Shown one piece after another: positions 13,201-26,600 of a stretch of 64,000 bases of DNA. Under the pieces are notes generated by a model. That model worked only from the letters and a program-made list of their open reading frames with translations, was not told the origin of the DNA and searched no databases. The number at the start of each line of letters is the position of its first letter. Within the stretch, counting starts at the first letter, position 1. The position numbers and the translations under genes were made by a program. Source of the DNA: Thunnus maccoyii (taxonomy: Eukaryota; Chordata; Actinopteri; Scombriformes; Scombridae); NCBI RefSeq assembly GCF_910596095.1, contig NC_056542.1, positions 28,588,957 to 28,652,956 on the forward strand. The letters are read 5' to 3'.

Positions 13201-14753
13201 TAAGATTAGACTTCCAGGTATCCCATAAGCCATAATTTGACCCTTTTTTAAAAAAATCATGGCTGTTATTATTTTAATAAACACACACAACCTTGACTAA
13301 CTTGTTCTGAGAGATCTGTAGCTTTTCTATGGATTAAGTAGAGAAAGCAACTCAAAAAAAAGAGAATCAGCCAACACTTTCAGACTTCCCTTAGCAAGTG
13401 AATCAGCTTATATTACCAAAAACATAGTTCTGTAATATTCTGTCTATTAGGTCTTTAATACGGTGATGACTCCAACCAGATTACTATCTAACAAAAACAT
13501 CTTAGAAGGAACGGAACTAACAGAGGATTTTGCAGAAGAAATCTGACCATATATCATGTACTTAAGTAACTATAAAAAAATACTTCCTCTTCATGTCCTG
13601 TTTCACAGAAGTGAAAAGCAGAAATGTAATGGGGCATTTCAAGCATGAAGCATTTAGTGCATGTGTGAAAGGGCCTATTAGAAGAGCAGTGTGCAAATTC
13701 TGGACTCTTAATTAGTATTCGAGCTGCTGACAGCACTTTTGGTTTGATTTATTATTAATGGAGATACATGGCATTTACACTTGTTTGTTAATATGGCCAA
13801 ATGAATATCTGACCATCCCCAATGGTTAGTGTAGTGATCACATATTCAGTGTAGTGCTCTGTATAGTTCTGCGATATATACTAAAGCATAAATCCATGCA
13901 ATGTCCCTTTAGTATCAGTTTCTTCTTCTTGTTTTGTCTTATTGTTTAGTTTTTTTTTACTGTGCTGACAGAACAGCCAAATTAACATGACAGAACACTG
14001 TATCCCACTCATCCCTCACAGCTTCACTAGTGTAGCATCAGAAATGTAGAAGAGCTGGAGGCTGGAGGCACGTCGTTGGTCTGTGAAGTGACTTCAGGTC
14101 TGGTACACATCCTGTCCTCACTGCTCATAAGACCAGCAGCAGGAACCATCTCCCTCTGGTTCTGTGTCTGCAGCATCTGAATGAGCCAATCATTAGGCAC
14201 CGCAGGAAGCCCAGTGGTCCCTGAAGAAATATGACTGTTTGCTGGTCTCCATGGAAACGGACGTCTTGTTTTGCTGCTTTGTAAGAAAATGGATACTGCC
14301 ATCTCCATCACCATCACTGTCACGGCTGCTCTACTTGAGCTTCGACACCCTCCCACCACAAGCGTTCCCACTCGTCTGCTCTCATCTCTGTCCGTTAATT
14401 TCTCCATGGTTGCCAAAAGAAAGGCCCCCGTTCATTTACTACTTATCTATTTAGGTCATGCCTGCGAGAACAGGAGCATATTCTGCAGCTCTCAACGGGG
14501 GAGGATCAGAGAGAGGGGCTGTGACTGCAGAGAAATTAAGCCTTTAAAAGTGATGCCGTGTCTGATATTTAGAGCAACTAATGAACGGAGGAGCTCGCTC
14601 CCCCAGACAAGCAGCCAGGCAGCAATTATTCCAGGCAGAGGAAGTGTGCTTGGAAGGCAGAAGGGGGGAAACATTACCTCACCCGATGTGTCAACTCTGT
14701 ATGTTTGTGTGTGCCTGCCTGCCTGCACAGGCCAATCTCTCTCTTCCTCTGGT

Positions 14754-14802
<49 letters not shown>

Positions 14803-17800
14803 TTTTGGTAGTCTTACAGAAGCGAGCAGCATCCAGGTGCTGTTTGGTTTTTAAACCACAGGAAGGACCTTAATAACTCACTCGGCTTCTTTATTTTTCC
14901 CTCTAGAATCCCCGGCATCTTTTAATTACAAGCCTATTTTGGTGCTCGGCTCACACATCTCAATGAGGATATCATGAAAATGAATGGTTCTGGGAGGTGT
15001 ATAGTAATAGCAATGCAAGCAGCAAATAGCGAGTAGAGTGCTGATGAAGACGAGTGCTCTGAGGAGAAACTACTTTCAGATGCGTCTCTTTTAGTTTTGG
15101 GTATAAAAAGAGTCAGATCTGGCACCAGATGTTTCAAAAGCCTATTAGATGTTCAAACGGCCTGACAAATAATCAAAGCAATGAAACAAAACTGAGGTTT
15201 TTCACTGCAGAATATTAATATATTTTGTGTGGCTGTTCATTTACATTATTCATATTTTCTTTGGAGTTCTGGTAGTGTTCACACAGTTGTTACAGTTGTA
15301 TTCTTCAGTTTTTCATAAAATAAAACCAGTACAAGAGACCACAGAACATGATGATGAACCCACAAAAACACATACAGTAGTTACATAGTGACAAGGTGGG
15401 AAAATAATAAGAAAAGTACATTTCAAGTACAATTCAGGAAATTCTTTCAAGGTGCAAGGTACCCAACAAATCATCTAGCCAATGCTAGACCGAAGGTGGT
15501 TCTGGTGTTCTCCAGTGGGGTAGTAGAGCTTTCTTTGCTGTTATAAGGCTATTTGCAGTCTCCCATAAAGTGGTCAACTGTCTCTGATCAGTTTTGGTTC
15601 TGTTTGCACTGCCGCACCAACCACCTTGGACAAAATACTGAAACCTTTCTCCTGGTAGTTAACCAGTTTATATCAGGAAATACAGCTTTGTACTGAAGTG
15701 CCTTCAGGAGAAGTACATTTATCACAGCTCTTTTTTCCATGTTTGTTTAAACACCTCTATGGAGGGTGAGTTTGAACTTTGTACTGTATTGTATAGGATT
15801 GATATTGACTTCAACCAAACATTAGGCTCTGAAGTGACAAAGATGGATGGGTGCTGTTTGACATAATTCTTACTTTAGGATATCAGAAAAAACAGTATTA
15901 AGTCAATTGTATGTTTCCTATAGTTGCTGGAAACTGGAAAATATTAAACACATAAGTCATATATGACTGAATGAATACTCATCGATTCCATTGTAAAAAT
16001 GTAAATTACGGACGGGAAAAAAGAGGAAAAATAAAGTCTATATAGAATATTTACTTGATTTACTTGATGGACTTCTGTTATATAACACTGCCCATTCTTC
16101 AGTAAGCAATGTTTAAGTTTTTTCCATGTTTCTGTGTTTCTCTGATAGAACTAAAGGCCAAATAAGGCATCTCTGAAGCGTCTTCATGATCTCGCTCTGC
16201 CCTCTGGCCTGTTGGTTTTGGCAGCAAAAAGTAACACATCTTGCAGGCATGGATCATTGGCTGCCTCTGTGTGTGTGCGTGTGTATGTGCGTGCGTGAGC
16301 GTGAATGGGTAGCTGGCTGACTTTCCGGCTGGCGGTCTTGCTGTCGTTGGATTATTTGGCAGCCACCAGCTCGCTGGCGTGCTCGCTCTCTGGTCATCTG
16401 TGTGGGCAGGCTCGTCCTCATTGTCCTATCCAGACCCTCCCCGTGCTCATACTGATACACGCATTCATACACACAAACACAAGCTTACTCACCATGGCGG
16501 CACAGCTACTACTGTGACCTTCTCCGTCTCTTCCTCTTTTGGCACCTCTTTTGCCTCCCTGCCTTCCTTCCTTCGTTCCTTCCTCTCTTCCGCTGGGACG
16601 GCATCTAAAATTAGTCTTGGAGGAAGTGGAACCAGTTTAGATTACCTATTTATTTGGTGCCATTTAGGTACGTCTGTGATGATCTCACTCTGGCAAGCAG
16701 ATCTCATTTCCTACAATTCAGCACCTGCTATGCCTTTGCATTTCACTGCCCAGACTTTCATTGAGAATGTTCTGGTTATATTATCTTTTTAAATGGCTCG
16801 TCTTGTTTTGGAGCATGACAGATTCAGTATATGGGCTCAGTGAGGCATCGCCATGGTCTTGGGCTATAATATTGTCTGATATGAGCAACAGTACAGATTG
16901 TACTTGAGGACTTCTGGCTACAGACGTTTGATGAATCCCAGCCATTGTGTGCTCCTTCTTGCAGAATGCGGCCATGCCCACAAGGTGGAGCTGTGGATTG
17001 ATTTTTTGACTGTGCCATGTTTCACTGTCAAGGTCAAAGCCGAGTGGCACCTGCAGACTTCCTCCTTGAATACTTTATCATCACATAGAGCGAAATGCAA
17101 CAAGCATACATCACATTTGAAAGAAATGTAACCTGATTTGTTAAAAAAGAAATGAAAATGTGTTGTGGGGCTTAAATTTATGTTACCTCCCATATTTACT
17201 GTATCCCTCTGCCCTTCACAACCTGGACACAAGCCATATCTCACAGCAGCCTCTCTCTAGATCTTTTTTTTCCTCCTCTGCTTTTAACTGTGGGTGAGGA
17301 GAGAAATATTGGTTGGATACTAAAAGGTTATTGATTTCTGTAGCCCCACCACAGCGGTCATCTAACACTGTTCCAGCCATCTGTCTGTCCCCAGTATGAA
17401 AGCGTCTCCCTCACTGCTTCCTCAGCCTTCCCTTCACCTGCCAAAACCTCCCGATGGCCACATCAGGCACCCGTCCTGTCCTCTCCTTGTCTCTCTCATG
17501 TCAACTCTTCTCCTCCTGTACATCCATTTCAATACTCATCCGTCCATCCATCCCACCTCCCCCCCCACTGTGGTTACTCACAGTCTGAGGCCAGTACAGC
17601 AGCCTTTTTCATCTTTGGATTTCAGTGCATCAGCTAGTCTATCTACTATTCTGCACTATGCTCTTTCTCTCCCTTTGATGTCACACACACTGGAAAAACT
17701 GTTTCCAAGACTGACCGGAATCTGGTCATTTCGGGATAAGTTGTGTCTTAACTCAAATGAGGCATTTCACTTTGGCTTACTTGTGCTGTTTAGTAGTGTA

Positions 17801-20800
17801 AATAAAAACTTGGATGAAGTTGAAGGTTAACGAGGTACAAGAATAAGACAGGCGAGTTTAGTATCATATCTCACAGTACCACACTCCACCTGAGAAAATA
17901 TTAGATGCCTTGGAGGCCATTGCAGGACAAACACTGGTCATATATTAGCACTGCAAAGAAAGCAGCAGCCCAGAAAAGCAATATTCACTTGAAATACGTG
18001 AAGAGGCTGTGCCAGAATGATGCCGTCTTAACTTCCATAGCTTAAAACTCTATTGATCTTTCAACTGCATTTATACAACTGTACCAAAGTGAAACTGTCT
18101 GAACACTTTTGTGCTGTCTCTTTATAGCCTTGAAAAGACTTCTAGTCATTTTTAACTCTAGAAACACCTCATAAATACCTGTATGATCCTAAAGTCGTTG
18201 CAGACAGTGTTTTGAATTGTTGTCAGCAAACCAGTTAACAAGTGATAAAGAGAGGAACAAGAGATTACAATTTACAGTTTAGTGGATATTCAGAGTGACT
18301 TACGATAAGTGTAGCTGTAAAATAGACCAAGTGAAAATTCCTCAGGCATTAGCAGGGTAAATGGCCAGATAATTCAGAGTGTAATAAAAAGTGCTGCAGC
18401 ATTAATCAAGGAAAAGGACCAACTCGGGTTTCTGAAGTTATTTGAAGTCAGCCCGTGTCCACACAGTTTAAAACAAATGGCCTCACAAGTGCTTGTGTTC
18501 CTTTGTGTTGGGTAAGAGGTTGCCCTGCCCTGCACTGTTATTTTCTTTTTTAACTCTCAAAGGTAAATAAAATTCATTTAGGAGCACTTGAGTCATGAAG
18601 GTATTATTGTTTAAACAGTTAAAGCGTTGTATTTCACAGTACAGGCAGCATGCTAGAAACTTAACAAGGACTGCAATATGCAGTATATCATTTTGAAATG
18701 CCATTTAGCGCAAGAGTGGCAAGTATGGTTTATGAGAAACTAGACAGGTGGATTTGCAGTATCGGAGCAGGGAATCAACACAGCCAGCCAGCAGCAGCGT
18801 GCAGCAGGAAGGAGTAGCCAGGTACGAACGGCAGGGAAGAAAGAGGAGTCTGCAGCCTGATCAGATGTGTGAGACACGATTGGATGCTTGGATCAGGTGA
18901 TGATTCACTGATGTAGCATGACTGTGCACTTCTGTCGAAAGATAATACATCATACCTAGGATGGAAATGATAACAGCAGCGATCATCACACCATCTCCAT
19001 CAGGCCTCATACATGGGCTAAGAACCTGGTGAAATCAAACCTTTGAGACAGTGAGCCCAGTTTTGTTTTCTTTGTTCTTACAGCGTTAATAAGAACAACA
19101 CACTGAAATTATTAATAAAAAAGACAGATTGTCAGCTTTCCACAATATGCCACTGTTGGCAGTCAGTAAAAGTTATCTCACTGTTTTTAATGCTTTTCAC
19201 TTATTTACTCTGATTTTTGCCAGTCATCATCCCACACAGCAACGTCATGTACAAATTATATCCTTTTTTTTTGCTTTGTGCATGTCAACATTTGGCAAAA
19301 AGACAAAAAAGAAAATCGTTACCCATCACCTTGTGTTGCCTTATGGGCAGCAGCACTTCGCTGATGGACAGCAGTGTTTTCACAGTCCTCTCTCATGTAG
19401 ACTGTGTGAGAAGTGTGATGGGTGTTAATTCTGTTACCAAACACACAAATCACCCCTTTCTCAGATGCGCTAGATTTAATAACAGTGAATATAAGATTGT
19501 GTTTGTTATGCATTTCTATGAGGGAGGACATGTTTTGACATCTGCAGCTGCCAGGTGTGTGCTGCACATTTGAGCAGCATGTGTTGTTTCTCTTCCCCGG
19601 TGTGTTCCAGTCAGTGTTATCTTTTTTTTTTAACCTTGGAGCAAGAAGGCCAGCTTGATTGCAACTAAGCTCGTTACAGCCTCTTAAAGACAGTCATGTC
19701 GGCCAATGATGTCAGCATCCTTGCGGAGTTTAAGAGGTTAAGGATGTTCTTGAAACTTTATTTTCAGCTCCGATCCCTCTCCTCCTTATCACCGTTTTAC
19801 ATTTTTAGGTCCCTCTCTCCTCTTCTCCTGGTCAGAGAGGCTTGTTTTGGCTGTAACAGATTGGCCGGCCCCCTCAGTCTTCCCTGGCTGCCAGTGTCTG
19901 GGCTGCTCGTGTCGGTGTGGGTCAGTAGCTGCAGGCTGTTTGTCGACGGCGAGGGGGAGGTGTGGGGGTGGGTGTCAGGAGGGCAGCAGACAGTTGTTGT
20001 GGGCTCTGGTTCTCCAGCTCTTCACTGTTACTGTAGCTCTTCACTTCTCCACCGGCTCTTGACGCTCTCCCCTCCCCGGTCGAAATCCCCCCTCGACGAT
20101 AACTCCCACACACTCCTCTCTGTCCTCTTTTTCCCTTTTGTTCTCCGTCCTCACTCCAATCTCTCTCTTTTATTGCCTTTAGCTCTCTTTATCTCCTTGT
20201 CTTTTTATTTCTCTCCAGCAGCTAACCACTGCTTTTTACTTTATTTGCTTCTACTGCAGTTTCTACATTCTCTTTGTCTCCCGTGTCCCCGTTTCTCCTA
20301 TCTCGCGCTTCTTCTCGGATCCTCTCGTCTTCTGTTCCGATCCGTCTCCTTCAGCAGTCATTCATTGTTTCAGACAGTCCATCCTGCAGAGCGTTGTTTA
20401 GTCAGTCAGACCAACAGTTGGCTCTGTCCTACAAAATGTCTCCCTGTGGACGGTTATTCAGACAGACTCCAGTCAGTCTCTCCCCGTGGCTCAGACATTG
20501 CATGGCAACTGGCCACTGGTAGAAACACCAAGCCCACCACACCTCGTGTTTCCAGCCCAGCAGACACGCCATCTGTGCCAGATTGCAGAGTTACCACAGC
20601 GCAGATAAAGAAACAGTAACAAAATAGCTTTATAGCGGATGTGTCAACATATAATAGAACAACATAGTTGAGACATAATTAAAAATTCTGTCTTGGTTGT
20701 GCAGCATCTGGTGAATTATGAGGAAAAATATTTTATATCAGCATATCTGCAAATGATTCTTAATAACATTGTTTAACAGTTTTGTCACTTATCATCACAG

Positions 20801-23606
20801 TCATAGATTTATCTTTATTAAAGATGGCATATGTTTTGCAGCCCTCAGTGCACAATATAACCAGGAGAAAAAATAAGATTTACATACATTTGCAACCATG
20901 TTTTCATATTCAGTTTACATTCCACTACACATATAATTGGATGATGCTCAATATGCATGAAGCATACACACATACACACCAATTCATACTGTAGATGTGT
21001 GTTAGGGCATGAATTGCCTCCGCTGATAATACATGACGCACAAAGTGAAGTATTTTTCGTGCATGAGGTCACTCAGGGCATGTTAGTCTTTAATAGAATA
21101 ACTAGGCATCAAGTCTTGGAAAAAAAAAAGCACAATAATTAAAGCTTCAGTCTCATATGAATGTTTTTCACCTAATTACCACTTTAAATCTCAGGCACAC
21201 AGGAGGCGCATTCATTTGGCTCCTCATTGGGTTTCTTTTAACCTGATTGTCCCGCTGTGCAGAAAATATCTGTTTATATATAGATAATACATTTAGAGAC
21301 TCAAATGCATTAGTCTGATGAAAGGAGGCACCAAGTGAACCAAGCCGTGCCTGTTCGACAGCGTTTATTATTTTGTCAGTTTGGTTGAATTATTTTTGAA
21401 TGGTTTTTGTTTGTAGGCATGTATGTAGATAATGTGGTTCAGTGTTTACAGTTTGACAGTTTGGGATCCATCTCAGTTTAAGTTAAAACCTAAATATAAA
21501 AATATATATTTATCCTTGTTTAATGTGCCCAGTGACAAACTAGTCCAGCGTCTATAACAGATGATAATCAAGTATTACATAAGTGAACTAACAAAAGCTA
21601 TCTTTTTCCTACCCTCCCCTCGCTTACACCGATGTCGTCACAGGACTCCGATGGCCCCCCCAGACCAGAAGGCGTTCACCCCCCAGTGTTCTCCGCCCTG
21701 CGCCAGTCCAGAGTGGTGTCATCCACCTCCGAGGAGGAAGAGGCCCTCACAGAGAAGTTCCTCAAGATCAACTGCAAGTACATCACTGATGGAAAGGTAA
21801 GATCCAGTATGAAGAAACACCAAGTCATGTGCATGTGTGAGTCCACTTGTTAAAGATTACTCTGTACCCTCCTGGTCATGTGACAGATAAAAATGTACCA
21901 CAGGGTGAAAGCTTAGACTACTATCAGCAAAAAACCTCTCCCTAAACCAGCCCAAGTGTGCCCCCAAGTCACAAAGCTAAGCATCTGATTTTCTGAAAAA
22001 CAAAAGAATATTTTATTATCAGGACAGTTAGATTATTCTTGGGTATTTATTTTTGTTGATTTGGATGCTCAGCTCTGTGACTCAGATTTAATGGTAATAC
22101 ATGAGAGGCACAAACTGGAGCTACACCTAAACATGACAGATGGAGTGAGAGAAAAAGCAGTTCTATCAAAGCATCAAGCTAAAATATGTAAATATACATC
22201 AGAGCTGCCAGCAGCATGTACTCGACACACTTTATACTTCAAAAGAAGTTTGTGTTAATGTAGAATAATTAGACAAATTAAAATAATAATGCACTTAAAG
22301 TAAAACTCCACAGTAAAGCCTCCGCATTTTTTTTCTTTTGTCGTTCAGAGGTGTAAACCATCAATGGTAAGGATTAAAGATCAAGTGCTCCTTTCTACAT
22401 TCAGTATTTTGCACCAACAGTGAGCAAAAATATCAAGTGCTCTACTTTAACAGCTTCAGTTGACCAGAATCCATTTACAGCACAATGCTGTCTGTGAGGA
22501 TCACTTCAAGTTTTTCTCAACTGCAAAAAACATAATATTCTTGTGCTTTTTCATTCGCTCTTTGTGTCCTTCAATGGTGTTCTCACAAACATGCGAGTAA
22601 CTGTGGTAACTGACTGGGAAGCAGGCTGAAGGAAAGTCAGCAAACTGAATAAAACAAGAATATTTCAGGTTGGAGTGTGTCTCAGTTCATTGAAGAGAGC
22701 AGCTAAGAGAATAAAATCAGTACAGTAAATAATGTAGGCACATGTGTGGGCAGATTTGAATTACTCTGTAGACCAGCACATGAAGAGAAGCGTCTCTCAT
22801 GCTGACTGTAGTTTAATTCAACTAATTATAGTTAATGTTGTTCAGATGGTCTGAAACCAGGGAGTGTGCAGCTCCTTAAAGTGTTGTGAACTGACTTATC
22901 TTCATTCAAGATCTTAAAGAGTCATGGGCACCATTATATGTTGTGCTTTTTCTTGTAAAACTCTGATCTGATACTAAATCTGAATCTTAATTTAAAAGTT
23001 TAGTATATCATAATACAACAGTATTATCAACAGTGAATAAAAACAAGTTCAGAAGTAAGATAACATACAGTACGTGGACTTGAATGTTAAAGTTTGATAC
23101 ATTTAACCTAAAGCTGCAACGATTAATGGATTAGTTGATCAATATAAAATTAATCAGCCACTGTTAATTGTCATTTTATAACCAAAAAGTCCAAAAATTC
23201 ACATTTCAGCTTTTCAAATGTGAAGATTTGCTGCTTTTCTTTGACATGTATGACAGTAAATATCTTTATGGATTTTGAACTGTTGCTCAGACAAAACAAG
23301 ACATTTGAATACGTCTCCTTGAGCTGTAGGAAATTACAGCAGGCTTTTTTCACTATTTCTGACAATTCATACAGTAGACTAAACAATTAATCCAGGAAAG
23401 AACGCAGCCGTAACCTGACCACTGATCAACACACACACACCTACTGGTCAGATTGGGTGTGTTGTGGTTGTTCGTCAGTTTTGATTCAGAGCAGGCAGGA
23501 TGGCAGCCAGCTACCCAGACGTCCTGTACTGAAATACACACAGACTCCACCCCATCACTGTTTGCCTATAAATGTGTGTGTCCAGGCATCTAACACACTG
23601 CCCTCT

Positions 23607-23640
<34 letters not shown>

Positions 23641-26600
23641 TCCATGGTATTGAACCACTGCTGATTCACTCCCAGGGACCAAATGAAAGCACTGAAGTGG
23701 TCAGCGCTGGCAGTCAATAACTTGTACTTGATTTAGGACATTTGTGGTCTCGAATGGATTTGGCCTCCAGATGTTTATGTGACAGAGGTGCTTTTGATTA
23801 TCTTTTGCGGTAGATAAAACATGCCAAGCTGTTCCTTTTTATTTATCGAAAGTTCTTGATGGATCTCGCTGTTCCTCACCCATCCCTCTCCCTTCTCCTC
23901 TCTTTCCAGGGTGCGGTGAGCGGGGTGTTGCTGGTGACGCCCAACAACATCATGTTTGACCCTCACCGGATGGACCCACTGGTTCAGGCCCACGGGTGCG
24001 AGGAGTACGGCATCATGTGTCCTCTGGAGGAGGTGCAGTCCGCCGCCATCTACAAGGAGATCACCGACCCCAAGATCAGAGAGGCTGTGCCAGAGTAAGA
24101 GAAAACACAGACGTACTAACCAAATCTGAATCCAACACTTCTATGATGACTTCACATGTAATTATTTAAAATATATGCAGCTACAGTAGCTAACAATGAC
24201 CCCTAACTCTGATTTACTCCTACATAAAGTCTTATACATATAGTTACACTTTATATCTTCCTCCACAATTTAATTCTTTGTGTTTTCACACACTCTCACC
24301 CTCATAGAAATGCAGCAACATCTCTGTAATCAATGTCATTCTCTGCTGCACCCATGGTCGGATTGCATCAGCGACCAACCAACAGTTTAATTCTTAACCT
24401 CCGTGTACCGAAATAAAAAGGAAGCGGCAATTACACCAGGGTTAATGAAGTGTGCCTTCACCCTCCTACGTTCTGATTGCTCACCTCTCTATGCAGTAGG
24501 AAACAGCCACTTCAGAGGATTCAGTTGCGTCTCCGCCCACAGATTTGTATAGTTTTTTTGTTTTTTTTTGCTTTACTTGGATTATTTTAGTGTTGCTGTC
24601 CGAGCCAAATTTATACAAGGACGAATGCGGTGTATCATTAGGAGCCCTGTGGAGTCTTTTCTCTGTTTCTTCATGTGGCAGCATGGTGAGGGCAGTGCTG
24701 TATTTAGCCGGTTGAGTGTCGCCCGTGGAGCAGTTATTGTGCTGGCAAGTGACTGTTTTTTGTGCCAGGCCCAGTTTTCTCAGCTGTGGTCCATTGTCTG
24801 TGTCTCCTCTCTCTCTCCCGCTGTCTCTTTCCCTCTCTCTTGACCTCCCTCCCTCTCTCTCTGAACACACAGCTGAGCAACAAGTGCCTGCAGGATGTGA
24901 TTCTCTGACGTGTGCTGGTTATATACCAGTGTTTTGACTTTTACATTTGATGTAGAGTTTTTCCAAAAACAAGAGATATAAAGTTTTTATTTGCATGCTA
25001 AACCAATGTATTCTTTGTACAGTAAGATCTGGGATTGGTTGTATAATAATTAAAGTGGCTGCTAAGCAGCTCACAACTGCAATAGATGAGCATAATATCT
25101 TTGATAAGTTTCAGTCTGGCTTCCGCTGGTTGCACTCAGCAGAAACAGCTCTTCTCAGAGTCTCAAATGATGTCTTGATGCATGGTGATGCAGGAGAATG
25201 TTTGGTGTTGGTGCTGCTGGATCTCAGTGCAGGGACTCGGGCAGTGGTTTGGTATCTGGGTCAGACCTTTAGTCGTTCTCCTCCTACCTCTCTGACAGCA
25301 GTTTCGCAGTTTCTGTTGGCAACTTCGCCTCCTCATCTGAAACTCTGTATCATGGTACGCTCCAAGGTTCAGTCCTTGGTCCTATTCTGTTTGCCTTGTA
25401 TATGCTTCCCCTTGGACAGATAATAAGGCACTTTAAATGTATACTCGTAGACTGCTACACAGATAATATTCAATTATACTTATATTGAAACCTCAAAGCA
25501 TAGCTAAATAGTCAGTTTTAAATAACTGCCTAAATACTATCAAAACTGGATGGCAGATAATTTCTTACAGCTAAATGCAGATGAAACAGAAATCCTTATT
25601 CCTGCCCCTCTAGTGTTTTCCCTAAGATAAGGGATGGTATTAAGTCTATGACCTCATTGGTTAAATCCTCCATAAGAAATCTAGGTGTTACTATGGACCA
25701 GGCTCTGACTCTGGACCAACATGTCAAGTGTTCGCTCTTGTGTTTCCAGCTGAGAAACATTGCAAAACTCAGGCCCATTGTGTCTCAAGCAGAGATGGAA
25801 ATGTTAATTCATGCTTTTATATCGTCCCGTCTTGACTACTGTTACGCCCTTTTCACCTGCCTCAGCAAAACATCCCTAGATCATTTACAAGTGGTCCAAA
25901 ATGCTGCTGCTAAAGTCTCGACCAGGTCCTCCAAAAGGTTCACTAGCTCCCCATCATTATCCCCATCATCACATTAGAGATCTACTGCATCCCTGTGTCA
26001 TCAGCGGGTCTCTAAGGTCCTCTGATCAGCGTTTGCTGGTTGCTCCTCAATCTAGGTTTAACACTGAAGGAGACTGTGCTTTTGAGATTGTGGCTCCGCT
26101 TGGATTTAAGATCTGTGGACACCTTTTAAAAAGCAGCTCAAGACCCATTTGTTCAGACTTGCCTTAGTGTCAATTTTTATTGTCTATTTATTTCTGTTTT
26201 TTATTGAGTCTCTATGTGTGTTTATGCCTTATTTCTTCTTTGAAGCACTTTGTGACGTCTGCTCTCGAAAGGTGCTATGTAAATAAAGTTACTTAGCTAC
26301 GTTCTTTCTTTCTTTCTAACATATATGGAATTTGGGATATTAACATGTATGTGGAAATTAATTAGTCCATCCATGTAGGTGTTTTCGGTGGCTAGATTTG
26401 TGCCTAATTTTTCTTTCCTTGGGATAATTGTGCTAAATTTAAATAGGTTAAATTTGGTTTTGAAGGAGCCAGAACGTATGATTTCATTTGATCTATGTTC
26501 TTCAGAAAAGCCTGGCAGTGCAGAGTTATCATGTTCAATCTTTTGAATTTTGCTCGACAATTTGTTGAATAATGACGGGCAGAATGGGAGCACGAGTAGC

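Noticed and set aside
14271..14873. 200-codon + strand frame and a 129-codon - strand frame (14027-14416) overlapping it
   Set aside because: Both overlap each other and the former runs into a (TG)n tract. Neither resembles a known family.
15250..16160. Possible retroelement or pseudogene in the oxr1 intron
   Set aside because: The sequence looks mildly structured on the - strand, but no frame or motif could be supported.
19696..20619. 307-codon open frame in the large oxr1 intron
   Set aside because: The product is Ser/Leu/Phe-rich, translated from a pyrimidine-rich tract. It has no recognisable domain and no start context or splice support.
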